The notes under the pieces were generated by a model. That model was not told the origin of the DNA. It did not search any database and saw nothing but the letters and a program-made list of their open reading frames with translations. Below, piece after piece: positions 1-7,030 of a stretch of 17,621 nt of DNA. Source of the stretch: CAJOLV01 sp045631885. Its GTDB lineage: Bacteria; Bacillota_I; Bacilli_A; RFN20; CAG-826. Each line of letters starts with the position of its first letter. Within the stretch, counting starts at the first letter, position 1. The stretch spans positions 1-17,621 of the forward strand of contig JAZQVN010000005.1 of NCBI GenBank assembly GCA_045631885.1, in the 5' to 3' direction. Made by a program: the position numbers and the translations under genes.

Positions 1-406
<406 letters not shown>

Positions 407-440
407 TATTCTAGTTCAAAATTATTATCTGGTTTTGTAG

Positions 441-470
441 TTAAATTAAATTAACTTAAATTAAATTGAC
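441..470. repeat. Tandem 15-bp AT-rich repeat in the rrn leader
   Basis: TTAAATTAAATTAAC (441-455) is followed directly by TTAAATTAAATTGAC (456-470), a 14/15 match. The pair lies between the boxA-like element and the mature 16S 5' end, so it would be in the transcribed leader. The function is unknown; it may act as an unstructured linker or belong to the processing region. Confidence 0.6.
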
Positions 471-488
471 GTTTTGTGTTTGTACATC

Positions 489-508
489 TGTTTAGTTTTC
501 AAAGATCA
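489..508 (-). promoter_or_regulatory. boxA-like rrn leader element
   Basis: On the minus strand the leader reads TGATCTTTGAAAACTAAACA. This closely resembles the CTTTGAAAACTAAACA block found upstream of 16S in Bacillus and other Firmicutes, where boxA-type sequences recruit the Nus antitermination complex or take part in leader processing. It sits about 85 nt upstream of the mature 16S 5' end and downstream of the predicted promoter, as expected. The sequence match is direct; the role is taken from the family. Confidence 0.75.
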
Positions 509-519
509 GTTACATGCTT

Positions 520-557
520 GTTATTACTTTAGTAATAACCACCCAAGGTCTCCCTTG
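520..557 (-). other. Two adjacent leader hairpins of the rrn transcript
   Basis: Two perfect inverted repeats lie side by side just after the predicted transcription start: GTTATTAC-TTTA-GTAATAAC (520-539) and CAAGG-TCTC-CCTTG (544-557). The nonamer CATGCTTGT flanks the pair as a direct repeat (513-521 and 561-569). In the transcript these would form an 8-bp and a 5-bp stem with 4-nt loops. They may insulate the leader, set up RNase processing or protect the 5' end. Neither has a U-tract, so they are not terminators. Confidence 0.6.
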
Positions 558-571
558 CAGCATGCTTGTAT

Positions 572-601
572 ATATTACCACCGCATTTATTTTTGTGTCA
601 A
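572..601 (-). promoter_or_regulatory. Predicted rRNA operon promoter
   Basis: On the minus strand a perfect -35 hexamer TTGACA (601-596) is followed after 18 bp by TAATAT (577-572), which is preceded directly by TGG, an extended -10 feature. The predicted start is near 565, giving a leader of about 160 nt before mature 16S. The position, with boxA and leader hairpins downstream, fits an rrn promoter. Other rrn promoters further upstream cannot be excluded. Confidence 0.65.
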
Positions 602-659
602 CTACTTTTTTGCATTTTTTTATTTTTTTCAAAATAACAATTTGCACGCGCACACGTTA

Positions 660-691
660 ATAAAAAGCGCGTGTATATACACCATACACGC
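660..691 (-). terminator. Intrinsic terminator of the aminopeptidase gene
   Basis: On the minus strand the stem GCGTGTAT pairs with ATACACGC (691-684 with 676-669, 7-nt loop) and is followed by GCTTTTTATT. It begins 46 nt past the aminopeptidase stop, so it would separate that gene from the rRNA operon. The CACGCGC at 645-651 can pair instead with GCGCGTG at 667-673, giving a competing structure that shares bases with this stem. Confidence 0.6.
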
Positions 692-736
692 ACATTCTAT
701 TATTTACAATAATTAAATTGCTACTTTATATATTTT

Positions 737-1969
737 TTAGAAAGCCCAATTACCATTTTTGAAGATTTCCACTACTTTTCCATCTTTTAAATGAGCGTTA
801 ATGGATAAATCTTTACTACCAATCATAAAGTCAACATGGATAGATGAATCATTAACTCCCATTTCATGTAATTGATCGTTACTGTAGTTTTGATAATCTT
901 TCACTAAATTAGTGAAACCCATACCTAAGGCTAAGTGGCAGCAACAATTTTCATCATATAAAGTGTTATAGAATAAAATACCTAAATTATTAATAGGAGA
1001 ATCATACGGCACTAAAGCGCACTCGCCTAGGTACGGTGCGCCTTCATCCATGGATATCATGTGTTTCAATAATTCTTCATTCTTCTCCGCGTGGACTTCT
1101 ACGGCTTTACCATCTTTAAAGATGATGGAGAAATTTTCAATTAATTGACCTTGATATGATAAAGGCTTTGTCGCGACAACTTTACCTTCCGCTTTTCCTT
1201 TAATTGGGGATGTGAAGCATTCTTCAGTTGGAATATTTGGATTAAAGAAGATGTTACTACCTAAAGTTCTCTCTCCTCCGGCTTCCCATTTAATTTGATT
1301 ACTTAACCAAACTTTGAAATCTGTTCCATTACTAGATTTATATTCTAAATAATCTATATCTAAGGAATTAAGATAAGAAGTTCTCTTTTCTAAATCAGCG
1401 TTATGGTCTTTCCAAGCTTGAATTGGATCATCATTACATCTAGATGTTAAAAGAATTGCTTCCCATAACTTTTGAACGGCTTTATTCTTTGGTAAATCTG
1501 GGAATACCTTCTTCGCCCATGCGATAGAAGGCGCGCCTACGATAGTCCATTGATATTTGTTATCTCTCTCATCGCGGAATGGCTTTAAGATTGGATAACG
1601 GTTTTTCATTACTTCCGCCATCTTGGCTTGATTAACACCTTTTAAGCCATCTGGGTCATCGCTATCAACATGAATCATCGCTGGTAATTTATCGTTGAAG
1701 TATTTTTGTTTTTCAATTGTAATTTGGGTAACTTCAGATAAAGTTTCGACGCTTTCTTTTTGATAAGCGAGTTTAGTGATTTTATCACTACCCCATTCAA
1801 CGGTTACTTTTCTCGCTCCGAGTTTATAACATTCTTCAACGATATAACTTACAAGTTCTTCTTGATCAACATTGCCATAAATGACAACATCTTGTCCTTT
1901 TTGCACATTTGCCCCGACTTTTGCGGTCAATTTTGCGTATTTTCTTAAAATTGATTTCTTCATATTCAT
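737..1969 (-). CDS. ampS: M29-family aminopeptidase (AmpS/PepS type)
   Basis: A cytosolic metallo-aminopeptidase that removes N-terminal residues from peptides, probably in peptide recycling. The C-terminal half carries the family hallmarks. With residues counted from the upstream ATG at 1981, these are PTEECFTSP (about 251-259), DEGAPYLGECALVPYDSPI (about 312-330), LYDENCCCHLALG (about 341-353) and HVDFMIGS...NGNWAF at the end. Glu254, Glu320, His349, His382 and Asp384 fit the known M29 metal ligands. The tyrosine expected seven residues after the ligand histidine appears to be Phe. AGGAG overlaps the most upstream ATG, so the start is probably 1969 (four bases after AGGAG) or 1963. The gene is monocistronic, between its own promoter and a terminator. 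Length is normal for the family (about 410). Confidence 0.93.
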   Translation of the reverse strand: MNMKKSILRKYAKLTAKVGANVQKGQDVVIYGNVDQEELVSYIVEECYKLGARKVTVEWGSDKITKLAYQKESVETLSEVTQITIEKQKYFNDKLPAMIHVDSDDPDGLKGVNQAKMAEVMKNRYPILKPFRDERDNKYQWTIVGAPSIAWAKKVFPDLPKNKAVQKLWEAILLTSRCNDDPIQAWKDHNADLEKRTSYLNSLDIDYLEYKSSNGTDFKVWLSNQIKWEAGGERTLGSNIFFNPNIPTEECFTSPIKGKAEGKVVATKPLSYQGQLIENFSIIFKDGKAVEVHAEKNEELLKHMISMDEGAPYLGECALVPYDSPINNLGILFYNTLYDENCCCHLALGMGFTNLVKDYQNYSNDQLHEMGVNDSSIHVDFMIGSKDLSINAHLKDGKVVEIFKNGNWAF

Positions 1970-1994
1970 TACACTCCTCATAGGATTTTGGATA

Positions 1995-2000
1995 ATTTTA
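1995..2000 (-). promoter_or_regulatory. Predicted extended -10 promoter of the aminopeptidase gene
   Basis: On the minus strand TAAAAT is preceded by TGTGG (an extended -10, TGn), with only a weak TTTTAC-like -35 at 17 bp. It lies between the terminator of the upstream operon (2021-2048) and the gene start, and predicts transcription starting near 1988. Confidence 0.45.
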
Positions 2001-2020
2001 CCACATTACTATGTAAGGTA

Positions 2021-2048
2021 AAAGAAAAGGATACTCGATTGAGTATCC
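2021..2048 (-). terminator. Intrinsic terminator of the gap-pgk-tpiA-BI-1 operon
   Basis: On the minus strand a perfect 8-bp stem GGATACTC-AATC-GAGTATCC (2048-2029) is followed by TTTTCTTTT. It starts 22 nt past the stop codon of the Bax-inhibitor-like gene and ends the glycolytic operon. Confidence 0.88.
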
Positions 2049-2069
2049 ATATTCATTTTTGTCTTATTA

Positions 2070-2846
2070 CTATTTCTTACTATAAAAGTAAGAGACAATT
2101 CTTAACACTCTAAGGAACATATAGATGAAGTCAACGTAGAGATTGAATGCGCAATATAAGACGAGATTATCGCTCATCTCACCTTGCTCTGCGATTTTCT
2201 TAATTCTCCACATATCCCAGATTGTGATAAACATTATCGCGGCGAACGATAACAAGGAGACAACCCAGTAGAGAGTAACCGCAGCTTGACTTCCTAATGC
2301 GCCTGTCAGCATTAAGATCCAACCAACTAAAGCGATTAAGCCAGAGCCGAGTAAGAATCCGAAACCAACAATGCCTAATGCGGATAAGTTTCCTTTGGAA
2401 AATGTAGCGATTAAATACATGATTCCAAAGATACCCGCGGTAATCGCAAATGTGATACCTAAGACTTGCCATGGGACGAAGATAATGAGTTCAGATAAGA
2501 GTAAACCCATTAAGCTACAATAGATAATCGCTGGAACCATCAACGAATGTTTATTTTTAAAATAAACAATATGGATGACAAATGACATGACAATTAATGC
2601 TATACCGGAAACGACAAGCATCACTAATAATGTCATAACTCCAGGAGCGGATATCGTTGTAGCGGGATCGGAATAATCAATTTTACTTGTATCAATGGTT
2701 CCGAAAATCCAAATATTAAATAAGATTCCGACACCAATGGCAATTATTGCAGTAAGTAATAATCCGAAAAACATATAGCCGTAAACTTTACCAATCAAGA
2801 GATTTCTCGATTGTTTGTTTTCGACATCATATGTAACAGCAGCCAT
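2070..2846 (-). CDS. Bax inhibitor-1 / YccA-YetJ (TMBIM) family membrane protein
   Basis: A 258-residue polytopic membrane protein with about seven hydrophobic segments (near 20-48, 69-96, 100-123, 128-149, 155-182, 188-210 and 226-254). The last part, NLYVDFIYMFLRVLRI, is the typical C-terminal signature of the UPF0005/BI-1 family. Bacterial members such as B. subtilis YetJ are pH-sensitive calcium leak channels gated by two aspartates; Asp211 (ITIWDMW) and Asp239 (YVDFIY) occupy the corresponding places. AGGAGG lies six bases before the ATG. It is the last gene of the operon, 17 bp after tpiA, where many Firmicutes have pgm and eno. The family call is firm; calcium transport is inferred. 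Confidence 0.9.
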   Translation of the reverse strand: MAAVTYDVENKQSRNLLIGKVYGYMFFGLLLTAIIAIGVGILFNIWIFGTIDTSKIDYSDPATTISAPGVMTLLVMLVVSGIALIVMSFVIHIVYFKNKHSLMVPAIIYCSLMGLLLSELIIFVPWQVLGITFAITAGIFGIMYLIATFSKGNLSALGIVGFGFLLGSGLIALVGWILMLTGALGSQAAVTLYWVVSLLSFAAIMFITIWDMWRIKKIAEQGEMSDNLVLYCAFNLYVDFIYMFLRVLRIVSYFYSKK

Positions 2847-2863
2847 AAAATACCTCCTGTTTT

Positions 2864-3619
2864 TTATAAGATGTTAGTTAATAATCCCTCGTAAGAATCG
2901 ATTTTTAAGCTAGCGCCACCGACTAATGCACCATCAACATCTGGGCAAGATAAGTAGGCTTTGATATTTTCTGGTTTAACACTACCACCATAGAGGACTC
3001 TGATTTCATCAGCGACTTGTCCGAACATATCTCTTAAGATACTTCTCACAAATCCACAGATATCTTGAGCGATTTCTACGGATGCGTTTTTACCAGTGCC
3101 AATTGACCAAATTGGTTCATAAGCGACGACTAAATCTTTCACATCATCACTTGTTAAGTCGGCTAAGCCAACTCTAATTTGTCTTTCGACAAATTCTTTT
3201 GTTTTTCCGCTTTCAAATGTATCTAAAGATTCACCGCAGCAATAAACTGGGACCATTTGATTAGCGATTAAAGCTTTGATTTTGGCATTGCATTTTTCAT
3301 TGGTTTCATTGTCATAGCCTCTTCTTTCAGAGTGACCAATTAAAACCCAATCAATGCCGAATTCTTTTAACATTGGGATAGAAACTTCGCCGGTGTATGC
3401 ACCTTTTTCAGCGAAGTGCACGTTTTGAGCGGCGACAATCATACCTTTATCAGCGAATTCTTTAACTGTCGCTAATGATAAGTATGTTGGAGCAACACCT
3501 AAATCGATGTTGTTCTTTTTGGCTAACGCCACAAGTGGTTTTGAGGCAAGGGCGAATTCTTTGGCTTCACTCGCCAATTTATTCATTTTCCAGTTGCCTA
3601 ATAATAATTTTCTTCTCAT
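2864..3619 (-). CDS. tpiA: Triosephosphate isomerase
   Basis: Interconverts dihydroxyacetone phosphate and glyceraldehyde 3-phosphate in cytosolic glycolysis. All catalytic elements are present: GNWKMNK (Lys11), GHSERR (His96), AYEPIWSIGTGK (Glu168, with the flexible lid following) and YGGSVKPEN (phosphate binding, 210-218). The 251-residue length is normal. The start codon is one base after the pgk stop (TAATATG), with no clear Shine-Dalgarno, so translation probably depends on ribosomes finishing pgk. It belongs to the gap-pgk-tpiA operon. Confidence 0.98.
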   Translation of the reverse strand: MRRKLLLGNWKMNKLASEAKEFALASKPLVALAKKNNIDLGVAPTYLSLATVKEFADKGMIVAAQNVHFAEKGAYTGEVSIPMLKEFGIDWVLIGHSERRGYDNETNEKCNAKIKALIANQMVPVYCCGESLDTFESGKTKEFVERQIRVGLADLTSDDVKDLVVAYEPIWSIGTGKNASVEIAQDICGFVRSILRDMFGQVADEIRVLYGGSVKPENIKAYLSCPDVDGALVGGASLKIDSYEGLLTNIL

Positions 3620-3620
3620 A

Positions 3621-4871
3621 TTATTTCAAAACATCGATGCCTGGTAAGTGGCCATCGTTTTCAATCATTTCTAAGGAAGCTCCACCACCTGTTGAAACGT
3701 GGGAGAATTTATCCTTATAGCCAAATTGTTTGACAGCGGCTGCGGAATCGCCACCACCACAAACTGTGAAGGCTTTGCCGTTTAAAGCAACAATGGCTTC
3801 GCAAACAGCAATTGTACCTTTTTGGAATTCTTCTTGTTCAAAGACGCCCATTGGGCCATTCCAGAAGATCATTTTTGCTTTAGCAATTTCGCTAGCAAAT
3901 AATTCTCTGGTCTTTGGACCGATATCTAAACCTTGGAATCCTTCTGGAACATCACCAGCAACGACTTGTGTGGTTGTTCTTAAAGCTGGATCGAAATTAT
4001 CACCGATGACAGAGTCGACTGGTAAGACGATTTTGCCATTAGCTTTAACTAAACAATTTCTTGCGTAATCTAATTGATCTAATTCAACTGGGGATTCACC
4101 GGTTGTTTTACCTAATGCAGCGGCGAATGTATAAGCCATCGCACCACCGATGAGGATTTTATCACATTTCTTTAATAAGGATTCGATAACTTTGATCTTA
4201 TCAGAAACCTTTAAGCCACCTAAGATAGCGACATATGGTCTATCTTCTTTCTTAACTTCGACGCATCTTGTTAAGTTAGCGACTTCTTTTTCCACTAAAT
4301 AGCCAACAGCAACTGGTTTGCCTTCAGCTTTTAAAGCTTCTGGGATACCAAATGTGGAAGCGTGGGCTCTATGTGCGGAACCGAAAGCATCCATGACGAA
4401 TGCATCAGCGAATGAGGCCCAGTATTTAGCTAAATCATGACCTTTGCCTTCGCCTTCTTCTTTTGCGAAGCCTTCTTCACCTTTTTCATAACGGGTGTTT
4501 TGGACTAATAAGACATCACCATCTTTTAAAGCGGCGACTTTTTGTTCTAATTCTTCACCACGTGTAACGGATGAGAAAGCGACTGGTTGACCTAATAATT
4601 CGCCTAAACGAACTGCGACCGGGGCTAAATTGCCATCTCTAAGTTGTTTTTCGAATTTGGCTGGGTCTTCTTCTTTTAATTTGTGTTTAACTTTGCCTAA
4701 GTGGCTGAGAAGGATTAATCTTGCACCTTTAGCGATTAATTCTTTTAATGTTGGTAAGGCGGCGACAACTCTATTATCATCTCTGATAACGCCTTCTTTA
4801 ATTGGGACGTTGAAGTCAACTCTTACGACAACGCGTTTACCTTTAACTTCTAATTCTTTAACAGTTAACAT
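3621..4871 (-). CDS. pgk: Phosphoglycerate kinase
   Basis: Transfers phosphate from 1,3-bisphosphoglycerate to ADP, the first ATP-yielding step of glycolysis. Visible motifs are RVDFNVP (17-23), SHLGK (56-60), DAFGSAHRAHASTFG (substrate-side arginine/histidine loop, about 161-175), FWNGPMGVFE and the C-terminal CGGGDSAAA and STGGGASLE nucleotide loops. The start at 4871 is chosen because GGAGA lies eight bases upstream and MLTVKELEVKGKRVVVRVDF matches family N-termini; an upstream in-frame ATG at 4928 would add 19 unrelated residues overlapping a hairpin. At 416 aa it is slightly long, with extra charged residues at about 62-80 and 131-146. It is 91 bp downstream of gap. Confidence 0.98.
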   Translation of the reverse strand: MLTVKELEVKGKRVVVRVDFNVPIKEGVIRDDNRVVAALPTLKELIAKGARLILLSHLGKVKHKLKEEDPAKFEKQLRDGNLAPVAVRLGELLGQPVAFSSVTRGEELEQKVAALKDGDVLLVQNTRYEKGEEGFAKEEGEGKGHDLAKYWASFADAFVMDAFGSAHRAHASTFGIPEALKAEGKPVAVGYLVEKEVANLTRCVEVKKEDRPYVAILGGLKVSDKIKVIESLLKKCDKILIGGAMAYTFAAALGKTTGESPVELDQLDYARNCLVKANGKIVLPVDSVIGDNFDPALRTTTQVVAGDVPEGFQGLDIGPKTRELFASEIAKAKMIFWNGPMGVFEQEEFQKGTIAVCEAIVALNGKAFTVCGGGDSAAAVKQFGYKDKFSHVSTGGGASLEMIENDGHLPGIDVLK

Positions 4872-4894
4872 AGTTAAATCTCCTATTTTTTGTA

Positions 4895-4926
4895 TAAAAT
4901 GGCACCCATGACCATTCACAGGTGCC
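4895..4926 (-). terminator. Hairpin between gap and pgk (partial terminator or mRNA processing element)
   Basis: On the minus strand GGCACCTGTG pairs with CATGGGTGCC (eight Watson-Crick and two G-U pairs, loop AATGGT) and is followed by ATTTTAT. The U-tract is weak and pgk has no obvious promoter of its own in the gap. The likely role is attenuation, or stabilisation of the gap message after cleavage, so that gap is made in excess of pgk-tpiA. The hairpin is directly visible; the role is inferred. Confidence 0.5.
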
Positions 4927-4962
4927 AATTTTAATTTAAATTAAGTCTTTTGACACCACTAC

Positions 4963-6036
4963 TTATGCTAATTCAGCAAAGTATTTGATGGTTCTGACCA
5001 TTTGGCTGGTGTAGGAATTTTCATTATCGTACCAAGAGACGACTTGGACTTGGAATAAACCTTCACCGATTTTGCTAACCATTGTTTGGGTCGCATCGAA
5101 TAAGGAACCAAATCTCATACCGATGACGTCACTGCTAACGATTTGATCTTCGTTATAACCGAAGGATTCACTGGCAGCAGCTTTCATAGCGGCATTGATG
5201 GCTTCTGGAGTTAATTCACCGTCGAATTTAACAACGGCAGTTAAAATTGTTGTGGAACCAGTTGGGACTGGGACACGTTGTGCGGAACCGATTAATTTTC
5301 CATTTAATTCTGGAATAACTAAACCGATGGCTTTCGCAGCACCTGTTGAGTTAGGAACGATGTTGGCAGCGCCAGCACGTGCTCTTCTTAAATCGCCTTT
5401 TCTGTGTGGACCATCAAGAATCATTTGGTCACCAGTGTAAGCGTGGATTGTGCTCATAATACCGGATTGGATTGGAGCAAAATCGTTTAATGCTTTGGCC
5501 ATTGGGGCTAAGCAGTTTGTTGTACAAGAAGCAGCGGAGATGACTTCATCATCAGCTTTTAATGTTTTTTCATTAACACCAAAGACGATTGTTGGTAAAT
5601 CTTTTCCTGCTGGAGCGGAAATAACAACTTTCTTCGCACCGGCTCTGATGTGAGCCATGGATTTTTCTTTGGAGCAGTAGAAACCTGTACATTCTAAGAC
5701 GACATCAACGCCTAATTTTCCCCATGGGAGATCATCAGCTTTTGGCATCGCATAGATGGTGATTTCTTTGCCATCAACAGTGATTGAACCTGGTTCTAAA
5801 ACTGTTTTGCCATCTTCTGCTAAGACTGGTTCTTTGCTGGAAACGGTGTGTCTGTTTTCACCGATGAAACCAGCGTAACCACCTTGAGCGGTATCGTATT
5901 TTAATAAGTTAGCCAACATCTTTGGTGAAGTTAAGTCGTTAATCGCAACAACTTCGTAACCTTTCGCACCAAACATTTGTCTAAAAGCTAAACGGCCAAT
6001 TCTACCAAAACCGTTAATTGCAACTTTAACTGACAT
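4963..6036 (-). CDS. gap: NAD-dependent glyceraldehyde-3-phosphate dehydrogenase (type I)
   Basis: Oxidises glyceraldehyde 3-phosphate to 1,3-bisphosphoglycerate with NAD+ in glycolysis. NGFGRIGR (8-15) begins the Rossmann fold and Asp34 (AINDL) indicates NAD preference. The catalytic pair is Cys171 in SAASCTTNC and His198 in STIHAYTGDQ. The C-terminal half (LRRARAGAANIVPNSTGAAKA; WYDNENSYTSQMVRT) is close to streptococcal-type Gap. At 357 aa it exceeds the usual 330-340 because of an insertion of roughly 20 residues around 60-84, before the VDGKEI strand. The start is supported by AAGGAGG ten bases upstream. It is the first gene of the glycolytic operon; no cggR-type regulator is adjacent. 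Confidence 0.97.
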   Translation of the reverse strand: MSVKVAINGFGRIGRLAFRQMFGAKGYEVVAINDLTSPKMLANLLKYDTAQGGYAGFIGENRHTVSSKEPVLAEDGKTVLEPGSITVDGKEITIYAMPKADDLPWGKLGVDVVLECTGFYCSKEKSMAHIRAGAKKVVISAPAGKDLPTIVFGVNEKTLKADDEVISAASCTTNCLAPMAKALNDFAPIQSGIMSTIHAYTGDQMILDGPHRKGDLRRARAGAANIVPNSTGAAKAIGLVIPELNGKLIGSAQRVPVPTGSTTILTAVVKFDGELTPEAINAAMKAAASESFGYNEDQIVSSDVIGMRFGSLFDATQTMVSKIGEGLFQVQVVSWYDNENSYTSQMVRTIKYFAELA

Positions 6037-6064
6037 TATATTATGTCCTCCTTATGTTTGCGTT

Positions 6065-6098
6065 ATATAGTATAAACTATATTTACCCACCCTTGCAA
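6065..6098 (-). promoter_or_regulatory. Predicted promoter of the gap operon with overlapping palindrome
   Basis: On the minus strand TTGCAA (6098-6093) and TATACT (6074-6069) are separated by 18 bp. A perfect inverted repeat, ATATAGT-TTAT-ACTATAT (6082-6065), covers the -10 and could be an operator. It lies 30-60 bp before the gap start codon and past the terminator of the upstream operon. The repressor, if any, is unknown. Confidence 0.5.
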
Positions 6099-6157
6099 TA
6101 AAAATGATTTGTGACTTATTTGACTAATGTTAAGAGAAAAATCATTGTAGTTTAATA

Positions 6158-6187
6158 AATTAAAAGGACATCTTTCAAAAGACATCC
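6158..6187 (-). terminator. Intrinsic terminator of the uvrA-to-orphan operon
   Basis: On the minus strand GGATGTCTTT pairs with AAAGATGTCC (includes two G-U pairs; effective stem about 9 bp) and is followed by TTTTAATTT. It lies about 46 nt past the last gene of the nine-gene operon and separates it from gap. Confidence 0.75.
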
Positions 6188-6233
6188 TTATAAATAATTA
6201 TTTTAAATGTGTTTTGAATAAATCTCACAAAAC

Positions 6234-6656
6234 TTACTTGCTGATTTTAGAAATACCACCATAAGAATCGTAGTATATTCTTGCGCTTCCAATTTTGTAT
6301 GGCTTTCCCACTATTTCGCTTCGTTCTTGGTAGCCGTTGTAATAGATTGAAACATTCGCGATTTCACGGATTTTGCCTTCCGCGTAAGAAGTGTTCGCAT
6401 CATTATAATAAAGATAAGCGTTACCAATCTTTTTCAATTTATCTCTTTCAAAATACCAGTCATTATAGCCACCATAAGAGATATAGGTACTACCAATTCT
6501 ATCGATTTTACTACCGTCATAATGTGGTGAACCGCTTTCACTAATATATAAAAGTAATCCGCCTTCTCTATCTAAATAGACATTATTTCCAACTTCAAGA
6601 TACGGCTCTCCACTAGTTCCGATTATTTGCCCATCATAAGAAATTCTTAAATACAT
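6234..6656 (-). CDS. Unrecognised small beta-repeat protein
   Basis: A 140-residue protein of no family I can name. It contains four 22-23-residue repeats at about 51-73, 74-95, 96-118 and 119-140, each with the core (K/R)IG-x3-(I/L)YY followed by a polar stretch and often GK. The segment at 19-50 looks like a degenerate fifth repeat. The alternating hydrophobic and Tyr pattern predicts short beta strands, so a beta-solenoid or open sheet is likely. No signal peptide, membrane segment or cysteine is seen, so it is probably cytosolic. AAGGAGG six bases before the ATG gives a strong ribosome site. It is last in the uvrA-whiA operon, 15 bp after another orphan and downstream of an XRE regulator. 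Function unknown. Confidence 0.82.
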   Translation of the reverse strand: MYLRISYDGQIIGTSGEPYLEVGNNVYLDREGGLLLYISESGSPHYDGSKIDRIGSTYISYGGYNDWYFERDKLKKIGNAYLYYNDANTSYAEGKIREIANVSIYYNGYQERSEIVGKPYKIGSARIYYDSYGGISKISK

Positions 6657-6671
6657 ATGCTTCCTCCTTTA

Positions 6672-7016
6672 TTATAAACCCGTGTATTTGAAATAAACGT
6701 TATTAACCGCTTCAAGATTACCTTTGTAAAAGGTATGGCTCATTTCTGGCGTTTGGAAATAGATATCGTATTCTTTCAAATCAAAGAGATAGGCATTAGT
6801 GCATTGATAGATAAGCGACGCACAACGACTATCCTTACAATATTTGTCGGTATATCCAGGATTAACTGAATAACGGACTCTGACATTGATTGTTTTATTT
6901 GAATCACTAATTCTTACATCAACATTAACATTTGAAACGTGATACTCGCTTGGACGAAAATCTCTAATGATTAATCTAGTGATTTCTTTCGCTCGTTCGC
7001 TTGATGATAACGCCAT
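6672..7016 (-). CDS. Unrecognised small protein in the whiA operon
   Basis: A 114-residue protein I cannot assign. Residues 1-22 (SSSERAKEITRLIIRDF) look helical and amphipathic. The middle (SNVNVDVRISDSNKTINVRVRYSV) has strong alternating beta character, and three cysteines follow in CKDSRC...C (about 80-92). No signal peptide or membrane segment is seen, so a cytosolic alpha-plus-beta domain is plausible. GGAG lies ten bases before the ATG. It begins 14 bp after the XRE regulator gene and is followed 15 bp later by the repeat protein, so the three are probably co-expressed and may act together. Function unknown. Confidence 0.75.
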   Translation of the reverse strand: MALSSSERAKEITRLIIRDFRPSEYHVSNVNVDVRISDSNKTINVRVRYSVNPGYTDKYCKDSRCASLIYQCTNAYLFDLKEYDIYFQTPEMSHTFYKGNLEAVNNVYFKYTGL

Positions 7017-7030
7017 AATAATTCGTCTCC

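Noticed and set aside
3621..4928. Longer pgk start at 4928
   Set aside because: The 19 extra residues overlap the gap-pgk hairpin, match no Pgk N-terminus and lack a Shine-Dalgarno; the ATG at 4871 has GGAGA eight bases upstream.
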